Assembly (NCBI GenBank): GCA_050485485.1
Contig: JBJHBM010000054.1
Coordinates: 1-11,216 of the forward strand
Direction: 5' to 3'
Length of the DNA stretch: 11,216 nt
Origin: WHSO01 sp050485485
GTDB taxonomy: Bacteria > Pseudomonadota > Alphaproteobacteria > SMXQ01
The notes beneath the pieces were generated by a model that did no database searches, was not told where the DNA came from, and saw nothing but the letters and a program-made list of their open reading frames with translations. Shown piece after piece: positions 7,321 to 11,216 of the stretch (positions are counted from its first letter, which is position 1; each line of letters begins with the position of its first letter). The position numbers and the translations under genes are program-made.

Positions 7321-7347
7321 GGCGAAGGGGCGTGCGTCCCCGTCGCC
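7321..7347 (-). other. Intercistronic stem-loop between binding protein 2 and permease 2
   Basis: On the minus strand, 8 bases after the stop of binding protein 2, GGCGA-c-GGGG, loop ACGCACG, CCCC-t-TCGCC can fold with 5+4 base pairs around one mismatch. No T-run follows, so complete termination is unlikely. Stem-loops in this position are common in ABC-importer operons, where they protect the 3' end of the binding-protein mRNA and let it be made in excess over the permease. That role is an inference here. Confidence 0.45.
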
Positions 7348-7355
7348 CGCCGGTG

Positions 7356-8486
7356 CTACTGGTGGCCGGCCTCGCGCATGATGCGCCGGAGCGTGTCCAT
7401 GATCTCCTTGGTCTTCGCGGCGTATTCGGGATTTTCGAAGGAGATGAGGTAGTTGCCGTTGCGATCCATGCGGTACTGCGGCGCGATCACGCTGTTGTCG
7501 ACGTCGCGACGCAGCGAGTCGGTGGTCTCGGAAACCGCCATGAACATCTGCTGCGCCTCGCGCGACAGCGCCCAGTTCGTGAACAGCTTGGCCGCGTTGG
7601 GGTTGGGCGCCCGGTCCATCACCATGAGGTTGGCGCCCGAGGACGACAGCATCTCGCCTTCCTTGAGCGGATGGGGCAGGAAACCCTGGATCGGGAAGCC
7701 TTCCGCGGCAAGCTTGGTCGCGATCTGGTTCATGCCGAACAGGCCGATCGGGTAGCGGCCGAGCGCGACCCATTCCGCGCCCTGGCGCGAGTCCTTGACA
7801 AACACGGCGCCGGTTTCGGTCGCGAAGCGGCGGAACCACTCCGCGCCGATTTTGGGGTTCAGGAACATCGGGCCGCTGGTGCCGATGGTGCCGGGCGTCG
7901 CCGGCGACCAGGCGACGATCTTGCCCTTCCACTTGGGGTCGAGCAGGTCCCAGTAGGATTGGATCTCCTCGGGCTTCACCATCTTGGTGTTGAACGTGAC
8001 CACGTGGGTCGGTGAGACGCCCCAGGTGAACACGTAGCGTCCCGCGACGTCGGAATAGGTGTGCTTGCCCTGGAACCACTTCGACTGGTCGGTGACGTCG
8101 GGGAGGATAAGGAGCTCGTCCACCGGGGAGAGCGCGTTGTTCGGAATCAGTTCGGCGTTGGCCGAGTTGGCGCCGCCGATCCGCACGTCCATGGTGAAAC
8201 GGCCGACCTTGCGCTCGGCCAGAATGCGCGCGATCTGCTCGCGTCCGCCGCCGGTGTCGGTTCCGACGCGGATGTTGTATTTCTTCTCGAACTCGGGGAA
8301 GGCCTTGCGCAGGGTGAGCGCCATGCGGCCGGCCAGCACGACCTGCACGCGGCCTTCGGCCTGCGCCGCCTTCACCAGCTCGTCCCACTCCTTCGAATTC
8401 TGGGCCTGTGCTGTGGCGGCGCCCATCGCCAGGGCCAGCGCCGCACAGGCCGTGGCAGTGAATCCTGCCGTCAGTCGTCCGATCAT
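7356..8486 (-). CDS. Extracellular solute-binding protein 2 of an ABC importer
   Basis: This is the periplasmic binding protein for permease 2. The 376 residues begin with a classical Sec signal peptide: MIGRLTAGF, an Ala/Leu-rich core, and ATAQAQ with probable cleavage near residue 28. The mature chain has the same landmarks as binding protein 1: EWDELVKAAQAEG, FPEFEKKYNIRV, RIGGANSA, ELIPNNAL, SYWDLLDPKWKGKIV, LSSSGAN, NWALSREAQQMF and a C-terminal RRIMREAGHQ. Overall identity to it is roughly 60-65% by eye, clearly lower than between the permeases. The likely ligand-loop stretch IGLFGMN again lacks the paired tyrosines of FbpA-type iron binders. The ATG at 8486 has an AGGAGG site 6 bases upstream. 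It is the first importer gene, 101 bases after lysR. Confidence 0.92.
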   Translation of the reverse strand: MIGRLTAGFTATACAALALAMGAATAQAQNSKEWDELVKAAQAEGRVQVVLAGRMALTLRKAFPEFEKKYNIRVGTDTGGGREQIARILAERKVGRFTMDVRIGGANSANAELIPNNALSPVDELLILPDVTDQSKWFQGKHTYSDVAGRYVFTWGVSPTHVVTFNTKMVKPEEIQSYWDLLDPKWKGKIVAWSPATPGTIGTSGPMFLNPKIGAEWFRRFATETGAVFVKDSRQGAEWVALGRYPIGLFGMNQIATKLAAEGFPIQGFLPHPLKEGEMLSSSGANLMVMDRAPNPNAAKLFTNWALSREAQQMFMAVSETTDSLRRDVDNSVIAPQYRMDRNGNYLISFENPEYAAKTKEIMDTLRRIMREAGHQ

Positions 8487-8564
8487 GTCTGCCTCCTGAT
8501 TTCGTTTTTTATCTTTTGGTTTCGTATTTGTGGAAAGCGTACCCCGTTGCGCGCCGCGGGACAA
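8487..8564 (-). promoter_or_regulatory. Possible promoter and AT-rich leader of the importer operon
   Basis: On the minus strand TTGTCC (complement of 8559-8564) is followed after 17 bases by TACGCT (complement of 8536-8541), matching the sigma-70 consensus at 4/6 and 3/6. From there to the start codon the leader is conspicuously A-rich, contrasting with its GC-rich surroundings. An A-rich untranslated leader with a strong AGGAGG site suits high expression of a binding protein. The hexamer match is modest, so the exact promoter is uncertain. Confidence 0.4.
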
Positions 8565-8587
8565 CCGTGGGGACGGGCCGGCGGGCC

Positions 8588-9502
8588 TCAGCCGTTGGCG
8601 GCCGCGGCCAGCGCCGGCGCGCCGCGCAGGTAGGCTTCCAGGTGCTCGACCAGCAGCGTCACCTTGGGCTGCGGGTAGCGCGTGCGCGGGTAATAGGCGC
8701 GGATGCAGCGGTCCGAGGCGAGCTGTCCGTCGAGCGCGGATTCGAGCCGGCCCGCCGCGAGATCCTCGCGTACCGTGTAGTCGGGCAGGCGTCCGACGCC
8801 GAGGCCGCGCAGCACCGCCTCGTGCAGCGCGGCGCCGGAATTGGTCGCGAAGGTGCCGGAAATCTTCACGGCATAGCGGCCGTCGGGCCCCTCGAAGGTC
8901 CATTCGTAAGGCACCCGCTGGCCGGCGTGGATCAGGCAGTTGTGGGCGGCAAGATCGGCGGGCGTCGAGGGACGACCGTGACGGCGGAAGTATTCCGGCG
9001 TCGCCACGACGTGATAGCCGACCGGCAGCAGCACCCGCGATTCGATGCTGGCGTCGTTGATGTCGGCGCTGCGGATCAGCAGGTCCACGCCCTGCTCGAT
9101 CAGGTTGAACGGGCCCGAGCCCACGGTGAACTCCACCGTGAGCTGGGGGTAGCGCTCGGTGAAGGAGATGATGCCCGACACCACCGCGCGCAGGCCGACG
9201 CCGAGCGTCGCGTGGACGCGGATCTGCCCGGCCACCTTGTCGGCGTAGCCCGCGGCCTCGCCCGAGGCCTGGGCGAGATCGGAGAGCGCCTTGGCACAGC
9301 GGCGGTAGAACTGGCTGCCCGCCTCGGTGAGCGACAGCCGCCGGGTCGAGCGGTTGAGAAGCTGCACCCCGAGCCGGGCCTCGAGCGCGGTCACGCGCTT
9401 GGAAACCACGGAAGGCGACAGGTCGAGCTCCTTGGCGGCGGCGGAAAAGCCCTTGCGCTCCACCACGCGCGTGAAGGCGAGGATTTCGTTGAGGTCGTCC
9501 AT
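8588..9502 (-). CDS. LysR family transcriptional regulator
   Basis: This is a 304-residue cytoplasmic DNA-binding regulator. The N-terminal winged helix-turn-helix spans about residues 1-60: MDDLNEILAFTRVVERKGF, AAKELDLSPSVVSKRVTALE, then LLNRSTRRLSLTEAG. A linker helix leads to the effector-binding domain at about 90-295 (GQIRVHATLGVG, GSGPFNLIEQGVDLLIR, LRGLGVGRLPDYTV). The sequence resembles the DmlR/CrgA-like LysR subgroup; the effector is unknown. The ATG at 9502-9500 has a GGGAGA ribosome site. It lies on the same strand immediately upstream of the importer genes rather than divergent from its neighbours, so it may control the importers, the thiolase-like operon, or both. The inverted repeat in its leader suggests autoregulation. 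Confidence 0.93.
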   Translation of the reverse strand: MDDLNEILAFTRVVERKGFSAAAKELDLSPSVVSKRVTALEARLGVQLLNRSTRRLSLTEAGSQFYRRCAKALSDLAQASGEAAGYADKVAGQIRVHATLGVGLRAVVSGIISFTERYPQLTVEFTVGSGPFNLIEQGVDLLIRSADINDASIESRVLLPVGYHVVATPEYFRRHGRPSTPADLAAHNCLIHAGQRVPYEWTFEGPDGRYAVKISGTFATNSGAALHEAVLRGLGVGRLPDYTVREDLAAGRLESALDGQLASDRCIRAYYPRTRYPQPKVTLLVEHLEAYLRGAPALAAAANG

Positions 9503-9519
9503 GTCACGTCTCCCGCAGG

Positions 9520-9557
9520 ATTCCCCCCTTTTCGAAGGTTAATCAGGGGAAATAATA
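9520..9557 (-). promoter_or_regulatory. Candidate lysR promoter with inverted-repeat operator
   Basis: On the minus strand a good -10 hexamer TATTAT (complement of 9552-9557) overlaps one arm of an imperfect inverted repeat: ATTCCCC (9520-9526) against GGGGAAAT (9546-9553), read on the plus strand. Inside it is a smaller hairpin, CCTT-TTCG-AAGG (9527-9538). The -35 (TTCCTG, complement of 9575-9580) is poor, which is common for regulated promoters. The position fits autoregulation by the LysR protein, but the classical T-N11-A box is not clear. Confidence 0.33.
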
Positions 9558-9579
9558 CGCGAGAACTCTGCTCCCAGGA

Positions 9580-9606
9580 ACGGGAAATCCGAAGGCGGAA
9601 CCCCGT
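9580..9606 (-). terminator. Possible 3'-end stem-loop of the thiolase-like/DUF35 operon
   Basis: Ten bases after the DUF35 stop codon, ACGGG (9580-9584) pairs with CCCGT (9602-9606), and inside it TCCG-AAGG-CGGA (9588-9599) forms a further 4-bp hairpin. This two-step stem could mark the end of the operon transcript before the lysR promoter. No T-run follows on the minus strand, so it is not a standard intrinsic terminator and may only stabilise the RNA. Confidence 0.35.
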
Positions 9607-9615
9607 GCCGGCCGG

Positions 9616-10038
9616 TCAGGCGGGGGCGAACTTGGGCAGGGTGACGTCCGGGGCGACGTCGTCGAACACCACCTTCACCCGCATGTCGCAGGCGACCCGG
9701 TCGGCCGGGCAGCCGGTCACGGTGGAGAGCAGGCGCGGGCCTTCGTCGAGCTCGATCACGGCGACGACGTAGGGCAGCTCCCCCTCCCAGCCCTTGTGGT
9801 AGAGCCGCTGATAGGTGACGAAGCTGAACACGCGGCCGGTGCCCTTCACCTCGGTCCAGTCGTGCTCCCCCGACAGGCAATGGACGCAGCGCTGCGACGG
9901 CGGGAACCGGAACTTCCCGCACGACCGGCACTTCTGCAGCACCAGCTTGTGCGCCCGCGCGGCATCCCAGAACGGCTTGGATTCGGCCGAGGGACGCGGC
10001 AGGGGCTTGGCATAGGGGGCGGCGGTGTCGACGCTCAT
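9616..10038 (-). CDS. DUF35 zinc-ribbon / OB-fold protein, partner of the thiolase-like enzyme
   Basis: This is a 140-residue soluble protein of the DUF35 (rubredoxin-like zinc ribbon plus OB-fold) family. Members bind acyl-CoA intermediates or connect enzymes, and form complexes with thiolase-like proteins (for example ChsH2 with Ltp2, BbsA with BbsB, archaeal thiolase/HMG-CoA synthase). The pre-ribbon helix has ESKPFWDAARAHKLVLQKC at about 19-37; the zinc site is C37-x2-C40-x10-C51-x2-C54. The OB-fold follows, with GTGRVFSFVTYQRLYHKGW, PYVVAVIELDEGPRLLS and a C-terminal VVFDDVAPDVTLPKF. The ATG at 10038 overlaps the TGA of the upstream gene as ATGA, implying translational coupling and equal production of the two subunits. 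Length and cysteines are complete. Confidence 0.92.
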   Translation of the reverse strand: MSVDTAAPYAKPLPRPSAESKPFWDAARAHKLVLQKCRSCGKFRFPPSQRCVHCLSGEHDWTEVKGTGRVFSFVTYQRLYHKGWEGELPYVVAVIELDEGPRLLSTVTGCPADRVACDMRVKVVFDDVAPDVTLPKFAPA

Positions 10039-11216
10039 GTGGCGGTCCCCAGGATCAGGGTGGAATGGCACACGGTGTTGCCGCCGTGGCCCGAGACCAG
10101 GCAGGTCTCGGCGCCCGCGACCTGGCGTTCGGGGCCGTGGACGCCCTGGAGCTGGCGCACGCCCTCGACCACCTGCAACACGCCCTCGGCGTGGGCCTCC
10201 GAGAGCTGGCCGCCCGAGGTATTGGTGGGCAGGCGGCCGCCCATGCGCAGCGCCCCCGAGGCGACGAACGGGCCGCCCTCGCCCTTCTTGCAGAAGCCGT
10301 AGTCCTCGAGCTGTGTCAGCACCATATAGGTGAAGCAGTCGTAGATCTGCGCGCAGTCGATGTCCTTCGGCCCGAGGCCCGCCATCGCATAGGCGCGCTT
10401 GCCGGACGGGCCGGCGGCGGTGTTCACCATGTTGTCGTCGGCGAACCAGCCCTTGAGGTTGTTGTGGGTGCCGAACCCCTTGATCAGCACCGGGCGGCGC
10501 CGGAGGTCCCGGGCGCGCTCGCGCGTCGTCACCACCACCGCGCCGGCGGCGTCGGAGCGCAGGCTGCAGTCGAGCAGGCCGAACGGCTCCACGATCATGC
10601 GCGCGGCATGGTAGTCCGCCATGGTGAGCGGCTTCTTCATCATCGCGTCCGGGTTGCGCAGGGCGTGCTCGCGGAACGCGCAGGCGATGGCGCCGAAGTG
10701 GTCGCGCGTGGTGCCGTAGAGGTGCATGTGGCGGCGCGCGCCGAAGCCGTGCATGGCGGGCGCGCCGAACAGGCCGTATTCGGGGCCGAACTCCTGGGCG
10801 TCCATCTCCTCGGAGCGCGTCGCCGAGCGCATCCGCGCGTCCTCGCTGCGGTGCGTGCGCGACCACGAATCGCGTCCGTAGCCGCACAGCACCACGCTCG
10901 CGAGCCCGGCCTCGATCGCCATGACGGCGAGGATCACCGACAGGATCTGGCTCGCGCCGCCGTTGGCGGTGGTGGTGGAGAAATTCGCGTTGATGCCGAG
11001 ACGTTCGCCGATCACCTGGTGGAAGGTGTAGATATCGTCGGGCCCGCGGATCAGCAGGCCGTCCACGTCGGCGGCAGTGAGCCCGGCGTCGCCCAGCGCG
11101 GCGACGCAGGCCTGCTCCACCAGGCCGACGGCGCTCATGCCGGGCACCTTGCCGAGCGGCGAGGTGCCGGCGCCGACGATGGCGAAGCGGTCGCGGTAGG
11201 CGGCGTTGGGCGCGGG
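10035..11216 (-). CDS. Thiolase-like protein, SCP-x/Ltp type (5' end beyond window)
   Basis: This is a CoA-ester enzyme of the thiolase superfamily, lipid-transfer-protein/SCP-x branch. About 393 residues are visible. The frame stays open to the window edge and encodes the typical N-terminal strand FAIVGAGTSPLGKVPGMS, so the gene starts to the right of 11216 and the GTG at 11147 is internal. Later landmarks are GLTAADVDGLL, AQIYDCFTYMVLTQLEDYG, GRLPTNTSGGQLSEAHAEG and a C-terminal VSGHGGN. Where normal thiolases carry the nucleophilic cysteine, this protein reads STTTANGGAS (visible residues about 80-89), so that residue is missing. Ltp2-type retro-aldolases, which also pair with DUF35 proteins, lack this cysteine too. 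Side-chain aldol cleavage or another CoA reaction is therefore plausible; the substrate is unknown. It overlaps the DUF35 gene by 4 bases. Confidence 0.88.
   Translation of the reverse strand, partial: PAPNAAYRDRFAIVGAGTSPLGKVPGMSAVGLVEQACVAALGDAGLTAADVDGLLIRGPDDIYTFHQVIGERLGINANFSTTTANGGASQILSVILAVMAIEAGLASVVLCGYGRDSWSRTHRSEDARMRSATRSEEMDAQEFGPEYGLFGAPAMHGFGARRHMHLYGTTRDHFGAIACAFREHALRNPDAMMKKPLTMADYHAARMIVEPFGLLDCSLRSDAAGAVVVTTRERARDLRRRPVLIKGFGTHNNLKGWFADDNMVNTAAGPSGKRAYAMAGLGPKDIDCAQIYDCFTYMVLTQLEDYGFCKKGEGGPFVASGALRMGGRLPTNTSGGQLSEAHAEGVLQVVEGVRQLQGVHGPERQVAGAETCLVSGHGGNTVCHSTLILGTAT

Noticed and set aside
5454..8015. Plus-strand open frame of 853 codons antisense to permease 2 and binding protein 2
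   Set aside because: The product is dominated by Asp/Glu/Arg/His-rich low-complexity sequence. A similar frame lies opposite the paralogous permease only because the genes are duplicated. The sense genes have clear families and ribosome sites.
8565..8576. CCGT-GGGG-ACGG hairpin after lysR as a terminator
   Set aside because: It has only 4 base pairs, no T-run, and overlaps the region upstream of the importer promoter; too weak to call.
1..11216. CRISPR arrays, tRNA/rRNA genes, transposons or phage genes
   Set aside because: No regularly spaced repeats, no tRNA-like cloverleaf or rRNA sequence, and no transposase, integrase or phage-like proteins were seen on either strand.

Overview
The window is GC-rich chromosomal DNA from an alphaproteobacterium, probably of the Hyphomicrobiales (Rhizobiales) type. 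The taxonomic clues are the Usg-family gene, which is essentially an alphaproteobacterial family, and a HrcA/CIRCE-controlled groES-groEL operon. The genus cannot be named from the sequence. I see no rRNA or tRNA gene, CRISPR array, insertion sequence, integrase or phage gene.

Layout. (1) Positions 1-698 hold the start of the groES-groL chaperonin operon on the minus strand, with a recognisable sigma-70-type promoter (TTGACA-N17-TATCTC) followed by a CIRCE inverted repeat. (2) Diverging from it on the plus strand are usg (850-1128) and an MFS_3/EntS-like exporter (1233-2522). (3) The minus strand from 8486 down to 2509 carries four ABC-importer genes forming a tandem duplication: binding protein 2, fused permease 2, binding protein 1, fused permease 1. 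The two permeases are roughly 80-85% identical by eye and share perfect DNA blocks of 94 and 68 bp. The binding proteins are only roughly 60-65% identical. No ATPase gene is present among them. (4) Upstream of this cluster, on the same strand, is a LysR-type regulator (8588-9502). (5) The right edge carries a two-gene unit on the minus strand: a thiolase-like protein that runs off the window and a DUF35 zinc-ribbon/OB-fold partner, joined by an ATGA stop/start overlap.

How the parts work together. GroES/GroEL is housekeeping and heat-inducible. The ABC genes look like the binding-protein and membrane parts of importers of the Fe(III)/FbpAB structural class. The ligand is probably not ferric iron, because the adjacent tyrosines of FbpA-type iron binders are not evident in either protein. 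Both importers must borrow an ATPase from elsewhere, and LysR is the obvious candidate regulator. The thiolase-like/DUF35 pair is a CoA-ester enzyme. It lacks the usual nucleophilic cysteine, so a retro-aldolase role (as in Ltp2/ChsH2-type pairs) is at least as likely as thiolysis. The right-hand 6-9 kb thus reads as an accessory uptake-plus-catabolism region next to a core chaperonin locus.

No wholly new system is evident. The most unusual points are the ATPase-less tandem importer duplication, with permeases conserved and binding proteins diverged, and the cysteine-less thiolase/DUF35 pair.
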